From the NCBI GenBank assembly GCA_016208485.1, contig JACQXY010000055.1, positions 1 to 34,896 of the forward strand: DNA of 34,896 nt, given 5' to 3'. Source of the stretch: Acidobacteriota bacterium. GTDB lineage: Bacteria; Actinomycetota; AC-67. Shown here one piece after another: positions 24,117 to 32,469 of the stretch (within the stretch, counting starts at the first letter, position 1; each line of letters opens with the position of its first letter). The position numbers were made by a program, and so were the translations under genes. The notes under the pieces were generated by a model. The model was not told the DNA's origin. It was given only the letters and a program-made list of their open reading frames with translations, and made no database searches.

Positions 24117-24184
24117 TCGTGAATCAGCGCCGGGAGGAGCACTTGGGGGAGTCACCCCGCCCGGCGCCCGGCGCGGCCGCCCGG

Positions 24185-24190
24185 CATAAT
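24185..24190 (+). promoter_or_regulatory. Minus-10 box of uvrD, leaderless type
   Basis: CATAAT (5 of 6 to TATAAT) is followed after 8 bases by the GTG start at 24199, so the transcript should begin at or within a base or two of the start codon. No Shine-Dalgarno lies between. Confidence 0.5.
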
Positions 24191-24198
24191 GGACCCAA

Positions 24199-26196
24199 GT
24201 GGCTCCGACCTCCGATCTCCTCGCCGGCCTGAACCCTCCGCAGCGCGACGCGGTGCTGCACTCAGGCGGGCCTCTCCTCGTCGTCGCCGGGGCCGGGAGC
24301 GGCAAGACCCGGGTCCTCACCCACCGGATCGCGCACTTGATCCGGGGACGCAACGTGTCGCCCTACGCGGTCCTCGCGATCACGTTCACCAACAAGGCTG
24401 CCGGGGAGATGCGCGAACGGGTCGGCCAGCTCGTCGGGGAGCGGCTCGGCCTGGCGATGTGGGTGACGACCTTCCACTCGGCCTGCGCGCGGATCCTCCG
24501 GAAGGAAGGGACCCGGCTCGGCTACTCGAGCGGCTTCTCGATCTACGACGACGGCGACGCCGAGCGCCTGCTCGGGTTCTGCCTGAAGGAGCTGGAGCTT
24601 GACCCGAAGCGCTTCCCGCCCCGCCAGGTCCGGGGCGCGATCGGACGGGCGAAGGATGAGCTGGTGGACGAGGACGCCTTCGCCGCGCGCGCCGGGAACT
24701 GGTTCGAGGAGCAGGTGGCGGCCGCGTACTCGGCCTACCAGCGGCGGCTGCGCGCGGCGAACGCGATGGACTTCGACGACCTCATCCTGAACGTCGTCCA
24801 CCTCTTCCGGCTCCACGACGGTGTGCTCGAGGCCCACCGCGACCGGTTCCGCCACCTGCTCGTGGACGAGTTCCAGGACACCAACCAGGCGCAGTTCGAG
24901 CTGGTGAAGCTGCTCGCCTCTCGCGACCGGAACGTCTGCGTGGTGGGCGACGCCGACCAGTCCGTCTACGCCTTCCGGGGGGCGGATTTCCGGAACGTGC
25001 TCCGCTTCGAGGAGGTATTCCCCGACGCGCGCGTACTAGTGCTCGAGCAGAACTACCGCTCCACCCAGACGATCCTGTCGGCGGCCAATGCCGTGATCGA
25101 GCACAACCGAATGCGCAAGCCGAAGAGCCTGTGGACCGACGCGGGGCACGGTGAGCGGATCACGAGCTACCAGGCCGAGAACGAGCACGAGGAGGCGGTC
25201 TTCGTCGCGCGCGAGATCGAGCGTCTGCGCGAGGAAGAGGGGTTCGCCTACGGCGACGTCGCGGTCTTCTACCGGACGAACGCCCAGTCGCGTGTGCTGG
25301 AGGAGGCGTTCACCCGGCTCGCGGTGCCGTACCGCGTCGTCGGGTCGCTCAGGTTCTATGAGCGCCGTGAGATCAAAGACGCGCTCGCGTACCTGCGCCT
25401 GGCGAGCAACCCCGCCGACGAAGTATCGCTCAAGCGGATCGTGAACGTCCCGAAGCGCGGGATCGGGGATCAGACCGTGCGGACGCTCGGCGCTCTGGCG
25501 GCGCGCGAGGCCGTCACGCTCCTCGCGGCGTGCGAGCGCGTCGAGGAGGCCGGGCTCGGGCCCCGCGCGCGTTCGGCGGTCGCCGAGTTCGCCGCCCTCG
25601 TGCGCCGGCTCCGGGAGATGATCGAGGATGGCGCCGCGCCCGGGTCGGTGCTGGAGGCAGTCCTCGAGGGTTCCGGAATGCTCGCCGAGCTGGAGGCGGA
25701 GCGCCAGGTCGAGGCGCTCGGGCGCGCGGAGAACCTTCGCGAGCTGGTGGGGGTCGCGCGCGAGTTCGCCGAGGACGATCCCGAAGGTGGGGTGACGGGA
25801 TTCCTCGAGCGGGTGTCGCTCGTGAGCGATGCCGACGAGGCGACGCTCGAGGAGGGCGCCGTCACCGCGATGACCTTGCACATCGCGAAGGGCCTCGAGT
25901 TCCCGGTCGTGTTCACGACCGGGCTGGAGGAAGGGGTCTTCCCGCACGTCCGCTCGCTCACCGAGCCGGACCAGCTCGAGGAGGAGCGGCGCCTGTGCTA
26001 CGTCGGGATCACGCGCGCCAAGCGGCGGCTCTACCTCACCCACGCCTGGTCCCGGAGCCTCTGGGGCCGCACGGGGTATAACCCACCATCCCGGTTCCTC
26101 GAGGAGATCCCCGAGTCGCTCGTATTCTCCGCGGGAGAGGAGGAGGAGCCCGATGGAGGGTCTTGCGAGGAGGAGCCGCGGCTCCGGAGGATCTGA
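24199..26196 (+). CDS. UvrD/PcrA-family DNA helicase
   Basis: Superfamily 1A 3'-5' helicase of 665 residues, acting in nucleotide-excision repair and fork maintenance. It shows LNPPQRDAVLH (Q motif), Walker A GAGSGKT at 31-37, AITFTNKAAGEMRER (Ia), LLVDEFQDTNQAQ (II), GDADQSVYAFRGAD (III), LEQNYRSTQ (IV), MTLHIAKGLEFPVVF (V) and LCYVGITRAKRRLYL (VI). PcrA and UvrD usually have 720-780 residues; this one ends about 40 residues after motif VI with an acidic tail, so the C-terminal Tudor-like domain that contacts RNA polymerase is missing or reduced. mgtC follows 24 bases later from its own leaderless promoter. Confidence 0.94.
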   Translation: MAPTSDLLAGLNPPQRDAVLHSGGPLLVVAGAGSGKTRVLTHRIAHLIRGRNVSPYAVLAITFTNKAAGEMRERVGQLVGERLGLAMWVTTFHSACARILRKEGTRLGYSSGFSIYDDGDAERLLGFCLKELELDPKRFPPRQVRGAIGRAKDELVDEDAFAARAGNWFEEQVAAAYSAYQRRLRAANAMDFDDLILNVVHLFRLHDGVLEAHRDRFRHLLVDEFQDTNQAQFELVKLLASRDRNVCVVGDADQSVYAFRGADFRNVLRFEEVFPDARVLVLEQNYRSTQTILSAANAVIEHNRMRKPKSLWTDAGHGERITSYQAENEHEEAVFVAREIERLREEEGFAYGDVAVFYRTNAQSRVLEEAFTRLAVPYRVVGSLRFYERREIKDALAYLRLASNPADEVSLKRIVNVPKRGIGDQTVRTLGALAAREAVTLLAACERVEEAGLGPRARSAVAEFAALVRRLREMIEDGAAPGSVLEAVLEGSGMLAELEAERQVEALGRAENLRELVGVAREFAEDDPEGGVTGFLERVSLVSDADEATLEEGAVTAMTLHIAKGLEFPVVFTTGLEEGVFPHVRSLTEPDQLEEERRLCYVGITRAKRRLYLTHAWSRSLWGRTGYNPPSRFLEEIPESLVFSAGEEEEPDGGSCEEEPRLRRI

Positions 26197-26207
26197 GCCG
26201 GCTCCGG

Positions 26208-26213
26208 TACAGT
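26208..26213 (+). promoter_or_regulatory. Minus-10 box of the MgtC-family gene, leaderless type
   Basis: TACAGT is followed after 7 bases by the GTG start at 26221, the standard distance from a -10 box to the transcription start. The mRNA is therefore predicted to begin with the start codon itself. Confidence 0.5.
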
Positions 26214-26220
26214 TTGGGCC

Positions 26221-26715
26221 GTGATCGCGGAGGGGACGGTCGCCGTGCGGCTGCTCGTGGCGGCCGCGCTCGGGGGACTCGTCGGCATCGAGCGGGAGCT
26301 GAAGGAGCAGCCGGCCGGCCTGCGCACCCACATGCTCGTGTCGCTCGGTGCGTGCCTGTTCACGCTCGTCTCGGCGTACGGGTTCTCGGAGTTCCTCGCC
26401 CGGCCCTCGACGACGGCGGTGCGAGCCGACGTCACCCGGGTTGCCTCTCAGGTCGTCGTCGGGATCGGCTTCCTCGGGGGCGGCGCGATCCTGCGCCACG
26501 GGGCGTCGGTCCGGGGGCTCACGACCGCGGCGAGCCTCTGGGTCACGGCGGCCGTCGGCCTCGCCGTCGGCGCCGGCTTCTACACCGGCGCCGGGGTCGC
26601 GGCCGGCCTCGCGGTCGTCGCCCTTGCGGTGCTGAAGCCCATCGAGGGCCGGCTCGGGCGTGGGCGCCTGCCGCACGAGGAGCCGGACCCGCCGGACGGC
26701 GGCCGCGAGGGGTGA
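26221..26715 (+). CDS. MgtC/SapB-family membrane protein
   Basis: A 164-residue membrane protein with about four or five transmembrane segments. The family signature is clear: AALGGLVGIERELKEQPAGLRTHMLVSLGACLFTL (conserved IERE and RTH), then VGIGFLGGGAILRHG and VRGLTTAASLWVTAAVGLAVGAGFY. The C-terminal ACT-like domain of longer MgtC proteins is absent; only a short Pro/Gly-rich acidic tail remains. MgtC proteins are tied to magnesium limitation and F-ATPase control in pathogens; the function in other bacteria is unclear. pilT starts 4 bases downstream, so they may be cotranscribed. Confidence 0.92.
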   Translation: MIAEGTVAVRLLVAAALGGLVGIERELKEQPAGLRTHMLVSLGACLFTLVSAYGFSEFLARPSTTAVRADVTRVASQVVVGIGFLGGGAILRHGASVRGLTTAASLWVTAAVGLAVGAGFYTGAGVAAGLAVVALAVLKPIEGRLGRGRLPHEEPDPPDGGREG

Positions 26716-26719
26716 CCGA

Positions 26720-27796
26720 ATGGCACGCCTTCCGACCGGATCCGTGGACCGTTACCTCGAGGAGCTGTCGGAGCGCGGCGCGACCGACTTGTTGCTCACC
26801 GCCGGGGTCCCGCCCCTCGTCCGGGTCGACGGCGCGCTCGGCCCAATCGAGGGGGTGAAGCCCCTTCGGCCGGAGGACACCGAGCGGATCGTCCTCGCGC
26901 TGCTCACGGAGGACCTCGCGGAGGCCTTTCGCCGCACGAAGGACGTGGACTTCTCGTTCAACTGGAAAGGCCGCGCGCGGTTCCGGGCGAACGCGTTCGT
27001 GCAGCGCGGCTCAGTCGGGCTCTCGCTGCGGCTGATCCCATACGAGATCCCTTCCTTCGGGGATCTGGGCCTTCCAGCGATCGCGGAGACGTTCGTCCAG
27101 CTCCCACAAGGGCTCATCCTTGTCACCGGTCCGACCGGCGCCGGCAAGTCCACCACGCTCGCCTCGATGATCGACTACATCAACGAGCACCGCGCGTGCC
27201 ACATCCTGACGATCGAGGACCCGATTGAGTACGTCCACCGTCACAGGCGCTCGGCGGTGAACCAGCGCGAGATCGGCGAGGACAGCGAGTCCTTCGAGCG
27301 GGCGCTGCGGGCCGCGCTGCGCGAGGATCCCGACGTGCTGCTCGTGGGTGAGATGCGGGATCTCGAGACGATCCAGGCGGCGATCACGATCGCCGAGACC
27401 GGCCACCTGGTGTTCGCGACCCTCCACACGAACGACGCGCCCCAGGCGCTCGACCGCATCGTGGACGTGTTCCCCGCCGAGCGCCAGCAGCAGATCCGTG
27501 TCCAGCTCGCGAACACCCTCGCCGGGATCGTCTACCAGGTGCTTCTCCCGAGGACCGAGGGAGGCCGGATTGCCGCCTTCGAAATCCTCGTCGCGACGAA
27601 CGCGGTGCGCAACCTGATCAAGGAGGGGAAGACGCGCCAACTCCGCAACCAGATCATGACCGGCCAGAGAGAGGGGATGCAGACGCTCGAGATGGCGCTC
27701 TCCGACCTCGTGGCGCGCGGGATCGTGACCCACGAGGATGCGCTGACGCGCAGTCTTTACCCTGGGGAGATCCGTGTGACTCGGGGCCAGCGGTAG
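26720..27796 (+). CDS. pilT: Type IV pilus retraction ATPase PilT
   Basis: Hexameric ATPase that depolymerises type IV pili for twitching. The 358-residue product is of PilT size, without the long N-terminal domain of PilB. Walker A GPTGAGKS is at 137-144, the Asp box is ILTIEDPIEYVH, Walker B is DVLLVGEMRDLETI, and AETGHLVFATLHTND is the His box; GEMRDLETI and AETGHLV are PilT-like rather than PilB-like. The ATG at 26720 is chosen because it gives the family N-terminus; the frame is open 20 codons further upstream, inside mgtC. It is on the opposite strand to the rest of the pilus genes. Confidence 0.95.
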   Translation: MARLPTGSVDRYLEELSERGATDLLLTAGVPPLVRVDGALGPIEGVKPLRPEDTERIVLALLTEDLAEAFRRTKDVDFSFNWKGRARFRANAFVQRGSVGLSLRLIPYEIPSFGDLGLPAIAETFVQLPQGLILVTGPTGAGKSTTLASMIDYINEHRACHILTIEDPIEYVHRHRRSAVNQREIGEDSESFERALRAALREDPDVLLVGEMRDLETIQAAITIAETGHLVFATLHTNDAPQALDRIVDVFPAERQQQIRVQLANTLAGIVYQVLLPRTEGGRIAAFEILVATNAVRNLIKEGKTRQLRNQIMTGQREGMQTLEMALSDLVARGIVTHEDALTRSLYPGEIRVTRGQR

Positions 27797-27821
27797 AGGA
27801 CGGGACGGCCCCGTCCTCTAC
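27793..27821. terminator. Bidirectional terminator between pilT and the pilin
   Basis: A perfect 12-bp stem, GTAGAGGACGGG at 27793-27804 pairing with 27810-27821, with a 5-base loop. It includes the pilT stop codon and ends 17 bases from the stop of the convergent pilin. It has no good T-tract on either strand but is very stable and symmetrical, so it could end both transcripts. Confidence 0.7.
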
Positions 27822-27838
27822 GCGGCTCGGTTTCAGGA

Positions 27839-28246
27839 TCAGGTCGGGCAGTTCGACGCGTCCGTGCTGGTGGTGTCGTCGGTGAGGGTGCCCACCGTGC
27901 CATTGTTGTTGTGGACGGTGACCACGCCAGACGTGTCGGTCGTGATCCAGTAGCCGTTCGCGGCGGCCTCCGGCTCGGTGTCCGGCGGGGCCGACCGCAG
28001 GAAGTTCGCGGTCACGAGCGCGGCGACGTCCGCCTTGTACGAGCCGGACTGGGCCTTGCTCGCTTCCTGGGCGACCTCCACGCTCTTGAAGTCGCTCTTG
28101 CACGCCGCGTTGGCGCCCCGGCTCGTGATCCCGCCGACCGCGAAGACGACGACGGCGGCCAGAATGCCGAGGATGACGATCACGATCAACAGCTCGATGA
28201 GGGTGAATCCCCTCTCGTCCCTGCTTCCCTTGAGGCGCTGAAGCAT
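27839..28246 (-). CDS. Type IV major pilin candidate
   Basis: A 135-residue prepilin. The class III signal DERG/FTLIELL has the prepilin peptidase site after Gly13, Phe at +1 and Glu at +5, followed by the hydrophobic helix IVIVILGILAAVVVFAV. The mature protein would have 122 residues. Cysteines near residue 49 and near the C-terminus (SNCPT) could form the D-region disulfide. The C-terminal half is Thr/Asn/Asp-rich beta-type sequence, as in GspG-like or small pilins. AAAGGGGG precedes the ATG. It is last in the minus-strand pilus cluster, 93 bases after the PilX-like gene; the position and short length suggest it is the major subunit. Confidence 0.88.
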   Translation of the reverse strand: MLQRLKGSRDERGFTLIELLIVIVILGILAAVVVFAVGGITSRGANAACKSDFKSVEVAQEASKAQSGSYKADVAALVTANFLRSAPPDTEPEAAANGYWITTDTSGVVTVHNNNGTVGTLTDDTTSTDASNCPT

Positions 28247-28339
28247 GTCAGCCCCCTTTCCCCTCTGCCGCTCGCGCTCGCGTGCGGTTCCGGCCGGCCT
28301 CCTCTCGCTCTGGTGCCACCTCCTCCCGTCTTGCGCCCG

Positions 28340-30319
28340 CTAGCACGGCCCAGGAGTGCCCGCGGGGCGTACGCTCCACGAATCGACGACCACGACCTGC
28401 CCGGGGAACAGCCCCCCGAGATCGTTGAACCGGACGACGGCCTCCAGGCGCGGCGCCCCGCCCACGCACGCCGTGAAGCGCACGACCCGGTCCGCCCGCA
28501 CTTCGTCCTCGAGCAGGCGCACCACCGGGTCGGTGAACCCGGCCGACGGCGTCACCGACGCTCGGAAGATCCGGCTGATCACCCCCCGCCGGAACACCTG
28601 CGTGGAGGCGTTCGTGAGCTCGATATCGATCGCGGCCGCCGGCGCGTAGACGGTGCCCTGCACGACGAGCGTCGCCTGCGCCCCTTCGGTCTCGATGAAG
28701 GCGCAGCCGTCCTCAGGGTACGGGCGCTGGACGACGCAGCCCGACTGCGCGCGGAAGGCCAGGGGCTGGTAGGTGACGTCGATCCTGATGCCGTCCAGGC
28801 GGGCCGTCGCGGTCTTGCCGGACTTGACCTCCGCGTCGTAGCGGACGCCGATCCCCGCGAGCGCCGATCCCGTGTTGCTCATGCCGGCCGCGAGCAGATC
28901 GAACGAGTCGGTGTGCATCGAGCCGGACACGCTGGGGGTGAGCGCCACCGGCGAGCCGGTCCCCGGGGTGACCGTCGCGGCGAGGGTCTCGACGTTGTCC
29001 GGATTCGGGCTCTCGCGGTGCGCGATCCTCAGGGTCGCGGAGGTGATCGTCGCGTCCGCCGGGACGGCCGGGAGGAAGGACTGCAGGGTGATGGACCCCG
29101 TCCGGTTCGAGTCGTCGAGCGCGGCGTCTGAGGTGAGGAGCCCGTCGATCAGCAGCGCGTTGATGGGACTTGTGAAGCGAACGACTCCCGCATACGCGGT
29201 CGGGACGAGCGCGGCGGGGATCGGGACGGACGAGCCGGTCGTCAGTCCGTAGATCGCGATCTGCTGGCTGAGCGAGGTCGGCTCGGGGCAGATCTCCATG
29301 CTGCCGGCCTCGAGCTCCAGGCGGCTGTCGCCCCCGAAGATGAACTGGACGCCGTGGGCGCGGGGGTAGTCGTCCTCGGTCTTGCATCCGCCGGGGATCG
29401 GGACGGCCGGGCGCGGAGGGACCGGCGACCAGTCCTTGGGCGTGCCGCCGACGATGCTCGCGCTCGCGTCCTCGATCTCCCACGTGTGCGAGCCCGGGTT
29501 CTGGAAATCGAAGTAGTAGACGCCGACGCCGTCCGGAGCCGGGTTGAACAGGTAGACGGCGCCCTCGCACGTCTCGAACAGGTTCTTCATCGCGCCGGCG
29601 TCGGTATAAGTCCCGGGCTGGAACTGCACGATCTGCTCCGCGCTACACGACGGGACCGCCTGGACCGGGGGCGGCCCCGTGGTCGCGGGGGTGTAGCCCG
29701 GGTCGGTGCCGTCGGCGGGGATCGCTCCGCCGCCGGTGTTGGAGCATCGGAGCGGCGGGTCGGTCGTCGAGATCTTGCTCTCCGGGGTGCAGGTCGAGGT
29801 CGCCGACACCGTGCCGTCCACGGCGAGCACGGCCTGCGCGCCGCCGCTGTTCTGGATGGTGGAGTTGGAGAAGATCGAACCCCCGACATTCAGAGTCGCG
29901 TTCGAGGTCTGCTCGATCCCGACCTCGGTGGGGTCGGTGCCGAGGGTGAGGATGGCGTGCTTGGGCTTGCTGAGGGGGTTGGCGCCGACTCCAAGGCCGC
30001 TTCCCGGCTCCCCTTCGCATCGCACGGTGACGGTCATGTCATTCGATGGCATCTCGGTGTCATCGCAGTTGATGCCGAGGACCGGGTCGCGCCCCTCCTC
30101 GATCGCCCCTCGCACCCGGTTGATCGCGCCGTCCAGGCCCCCGTCGGCAGCGTAGACGTCCGCGCGCTGGTCTCGCACCGCCATGGTCGCGCGGAAGCTC
30201 GCGTCGGCGAACCCGAGCAGGGAGGCGATGGCGAGCCCGAAGAGAGACAGGAACACGAGCGCGAGAACGAGGACGACTCCGGAGTCGTCCCGGGCGAGCC
30301 TGCGCGCGCCGGCGATCAC
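28340..30319 (-). CDS. Large PilX-like pilus-associated protein
   Basis: A 659-residue protein with an N-terminal DDSGVVLVLALVFLSLFGLA segment resembling PilX N-terminal domains, i.e. a pilin-like helix without the canonical G/FTLIE site. The rest is a long extracytoplasmic region rich in Gly, Ser, Thr and Pro with at least ten cysteines (for example CRCEGEPGSG-like, CSAEQIVQF, CKTEDDYPRAHG). Near the C-terminus QGTVYAPAAAIDIELTNAST and FRRGVISR resemble the passenger domains of PilX/DUF7305-type proteins. The GTG at 30319 overlaps the stop of the gene upstream (GTGA) and has GGAGGG before it; the longer frame to 30619 is a shadow. It may be a tip or minor pilus component. Confidence 0.8.
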   Translation of the reverse strand: MIAGARRLARDDSGVVLVLALVFLSLFGLAIASLLGFADASFRATMAVRDQRADVYAADGGLDGAINRVRGAIEEGRDPVLGINCDDTEMPSNDMTVTVRCEGEPGSGLGVGANPLSKPKHAILTLGTDPTEVGIEQTSNATLNVGGSIFSNSTIQNSGGAQAVLAVDGTVSATSTCTPESKISTTDPPLRCSNTGGGAIPADGTDPGYTPATTGPPPVQAVPSCSAEQIVQFQPGTYTDAGAMKNLFETCEGAVYLFNPAPDGVGVYYFDFQNPGSHTWEIEDASASIVGGTPKDWSPVPPRPAVPIPGGCKTEDDYPRAHGVQFIFGGDSRLELEAGSMEICPEPTSLSQQIAIYGLTTGSSVPIPAALVPTAYAGVVRFTSPINALLIDGLLTSDAALDDSNRTGSITLQSFLPAVPADATITSATLRIAHRESPNPDNVETLAATVTPGTGSPVALTPSVSGSMHTDSFDLLAAGMSNTGSALAGIGVRYDAEVKSGKTATARLDGIRIDVTYQPLAFRAQSGCVVQRPYPEDGCAFIETEGAQATLVVQGTVYAPAAAIDIELTNASTQVFRRGVISRIFRASVTPSAGFTDPVVRLLEDEVRADRVVRFTACVGGAPRLEAVVRFNDLGGLFPGQVVVVDSWSVRPAGTPGPC

Positions 30320-30843
30320 GACACCCTCCTCGCCGCGGTGATCTCGAAGGAGTAGCCGCTCGTGTCGGTCACCTGAAGCGTCGCCGTGGCGGGCTCCCCC
30401 GTGCAGCTCGATCCGGCGAGCCCCGTGCAGGCGACGGTCGGGGGCACCGAGGCGCTCAGCCGGTGCGCGATCGTGAGGGTGGAGACGGGCGCGCCGTCCT
30501 CGCAGTATTTGCGAGTGAGCCGCAGCTCGCCGCCGGCCGACTCGGACACGTAGGAGGCGACCTTCACGACCGAGCCGTCCGTCCACCGCAGCCGGATGAC
30601 CGGCGTCGCGCCGGCGCACTCGGTGTCCGAGGTGGAAGCGTCGTCGGCGCTATGGACGTCCGGTACGAAGTAGGCGGCGGCGATCTGCGCGTCGTGGGAC
30701 TCGGCGAGGCGCTCGTTCGTCGCGTCCGTCGTGCGGAGCCCGACGACGATCGACGCGGCGATCGCCGCGATCACCACCGTGGTGATGACGGTCGTGACGA
30801 GAAGCTCCACGAGCGTGAACCCGGCCTCCGCGCGCACGCTCAT
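30316..30843 (-). CDS. PilW-like minor prepilin
   Basis: A 175-residue prepilin-like protein. The N-terminus AEAG/FTLVELLV has the peptidase site after Gly8 and Glu at +5, followed by the hydrophobic stretch TTVITTVVIAAIAASIVVGL. It carries four or more cysteines, probably paired by disulfides (TECAG, KYCEDG, TVACTGLAGSSCTG). By size and position after the PilV-like gene it corresponds to PilW/GspJ-type minor pilins that form the initiation complex. It overlaps the upstream gene (ATGA) and the downstream gene (GTGA). Confidence 0.85.
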   Translation of the reverse strand: MSVRAEAGFTLVELLVTTVITTVVIAAIAASIVVGLRTTDATNERLAESHDAQIAAAYFVPDVHSADDASTSDTECAGATPVIRLRWTDGSVVKVASYVSESAGGELRLTRKYCEDGAPVSTLTIAHRLSASVPPTVACTGLAGSSCTGEPATATLQVTDTSGYSFEITAARRVS

Positions 30844-31250
30844 TCCCGCCTCTTCAGGATCTGGACGGTCTCCGAGGCCTTCCCGTCGGTCGAGCGCGCC
30901 TCGAGCGTGAGCCGCTGGAGGCCGGTATCGGCCGCGCAGGTGGGCTGGAACGTGGTGCCGGACTCCCAGTACTCGATCGAGAGGACTCGCGTCTCGAAAC
31001 CGGACGGCGGGGAGTAGACGGCCGAGTACGCGGCCGCGCAGCTCGAGTAGGCGGTGAGCCTGACCGCCTCCGAGTAGCTGCGCAGGACGGTCTCGGCCGT
31101 TGCCTCCTTGCGCTGCATGTCGGAGGCCATGATCGAGGTCGCGATCCCGCCGAGGATGCTCGTGAACGCGACCCCCATGATCGCCACGGCGACGAGCACC
31201 TCGACCAGGGTCGTGCCCCGCTCATCGCGCCCGGCTCGGCGGCGGGTCAT
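30840..31250 (-). CDS. PilV-like minor prepilin
   Basis: A 136-residue prepilin-like protein with DERG/TTLVEVLVAVAIMGVAF at the N-terminus: peptidase site after Gly12 and Glu at +5, typical of PilV/GspI-type minor pilins. The remainder is short with two or three cysteines. Its start overlaps the pilC stop and its stop overlaps the PilW-like gene start, so the minus-strand pilus genes from pilC to the PilX-like gene appear to be one translationally coupled run. Confidence 0.85.
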   Translation of the reverse strand: MTRRRAGRDERGTTLVEVLVAVAIMGVAFTSILGGIATSIMASDMQRKEATAETVLRSYSEAVRLTAYSSCAAAYSAVYSPPSGFETRVLSIEYWESGTTFQPTCAADTGLQRLTLEARSTDGKASETVQILKRRE

Positions 31251-32458
31251 TGGAGGCGCCCCGCCTGGTTGAAGATGCCGTACATGGCCGAGATGAGCGC
31301 GAGAGCCACGAACCCGACGAGGATCCCCATGGCGGCGATGACGAAGGGCTCGAAGTAGGAGGTCAGCCGCTTGATCTTGTAGTCGAGTTCCTGCTGATAG
31401 TAATTACCGGCGGTCTCGAGCTGCTGGTCGAGCGTCCCCGTGTCCTCGCCCACGCGGACCATCTGCACGACGGACGGGGGGAACAGGTTCGTGCGGGCCA
31501 TGGGTCGCGCGATGCCCTCGCCCTTGATGATCGCTTCGCGCATCGCGTGCACGCCCTTGTCGTAGACGACGTTCCCGGTGCCCTCGGCGGCGAGCACCAA
31601 CCCATCGGGAAGGGGCACTCCGGCCTGCGCCATGGAGGCCAGGATGCGGCAGAAGCGCTCGATGACCGCGAACCTGACGACGTCGCCTGCGAGGGGAAGC
31701 CGCAGGAGGAATCGGTCCCGGATCTCCTTCCCGCGCGGCTTCTTGAGGAAGAGGGCTCCCCCGCCGATCACGACGATGGCCGACCCGAGGATGGCCCACC
31801 AGAAGCGGCCGATCGCCCCCGAGGTCGCGAGGAGCGCGCGGGTCGGCAGGGGAAGCGTCGCGTCGAGCGACTCGAAGAACTTCTGGAAACGCGGCAGCAC
31901 GAAGGCGGTGAGGATGGTCACCGTGACGATCGACATGACGAAGATGATCGCCGGGTACGCGAGCGCGCCCTGGATCTTGCGCCGGGCTTCCAGGTCTCGC
32001 TCGATGTAGCGCGCGAGCTGGTCGAGCACGGTGTCCAGGCGCCCGGTCAGCTCCGCCGAGCGAAGCATGTCCGTGTAGTACGGAGGGAAGATCGAGCGGT
32101 AGGCGCCGACGGCGTCGGAGAACCGCTCGCCCCGGCGCAAGGCCTCGTCGATGCCTCGCAGCGTCTCGCGGAGCCGGGAGTTGGATGCTTCCTGCTCGAT
32201 CACGCTGATCGCCTCGAGAATCGGCACGCCGGCGCGGACGAACGCGGCGAGCTGGCGCGACAGGTGCATGATCTCCGCGCGCGGGACCTTCCGCTTGCCG
32301 ATGTCGATCTGCAACGGCGACCGCCGCTCGACGAGTTCCACGACTCGCAGGTCGCGTCCGGTGAGGTTCGAGCGCGCGGACGCCCCATTGGGGGCGGCGA
32401 CGGTGCCTTTCACCTCCGTGCCGTCGGGCGCGACCGCGGTGTATGCGAATCTCGTCAT
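31247..32458 (-). CDS. pilC: Type IV pilus inner-membrane platform protein PilC
   Basis: GspF-family protein that links the assembly ATPase to the growing pilus. The 403-residue product has an N-terminal domain (TRFAYTAVAPDGTEVKG), then two GspF repeats: the first with LSRQLAAFVRAGVPILEAISV, the second with FCRILASMAQAGVPLPDGL. Three membrane segments are visible (YPAIIFVMSIVTVTILTAFV, WWAILGSAIVVIGGGALFL and the C-terminal VIAAMGILVGFVALALISAMY). MVRVGEDTGTLD is the conserved family motif. The ATG at 32458 follows a G-rich site; the much longer frame upstream is a shadow of pilB. Confidence 0.95.
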   Translation of the reverse strand: MTRFAYTAVAPDGTEVKGTVAAPNGASARSNLTGRDLRVVELVERRSPLQIDIGKRKVPRAEIMHLSRQLAAFVRAGVPILEAISVIEQEASNSRLRETLRGIDEALRRGERFSDAVGAYRSIFPPYYTDMLRSAELTGRLDTVLDQLARYIERDLEARRKIQGALAYPAIIFVMSIVTVTILTAFVLPRFQKFFESLDATLPLPTRALLATSGAIGRFWWAILGSAIVVIGGGALFLKKPRGKEIRDRFLLRLPLAGDVVRFAVIERFCRILASMAQAGVPLPDGLVLAAEGTGNVVYDKGVHAMREAIIKGEGIARPMARTNLFPPSVVQMVRVGEDTGTLDQQLETAGNYYQQELDYKIKRLTSYFEPFVIAAMGILVGFVALALISAMYGIFNQAGRLQ

Positions 32459-32469
32459 CGGGCCCCCGT

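Larger units (their letters stand above)
23826..24198. other. Intergenic region between the cytochrome gene and uvrD
   Basis: 373 bases. It contains a small hairpin at 23849-23865 (GGCCCGC, GCG loop, GCGGGCC), the strong terminator at 23879-23925, a weak 45-codon ORF at 23966-24103, an inverted repeat at 24100-24116 and the uvrD -10 box at 24185-24190. I see no tRNA or recognised small RNA. Confidence 0.6.

Noticed and set aside
30320..30619. Extension of the PilX-like gene by 100 codons
   Set aside because: It overlaps the PilW-like prepilin gene in another frame and reads as Arg/His-rich shadow; the GTGA overlap at 30316-30319 with GGAGGG gives a better start.
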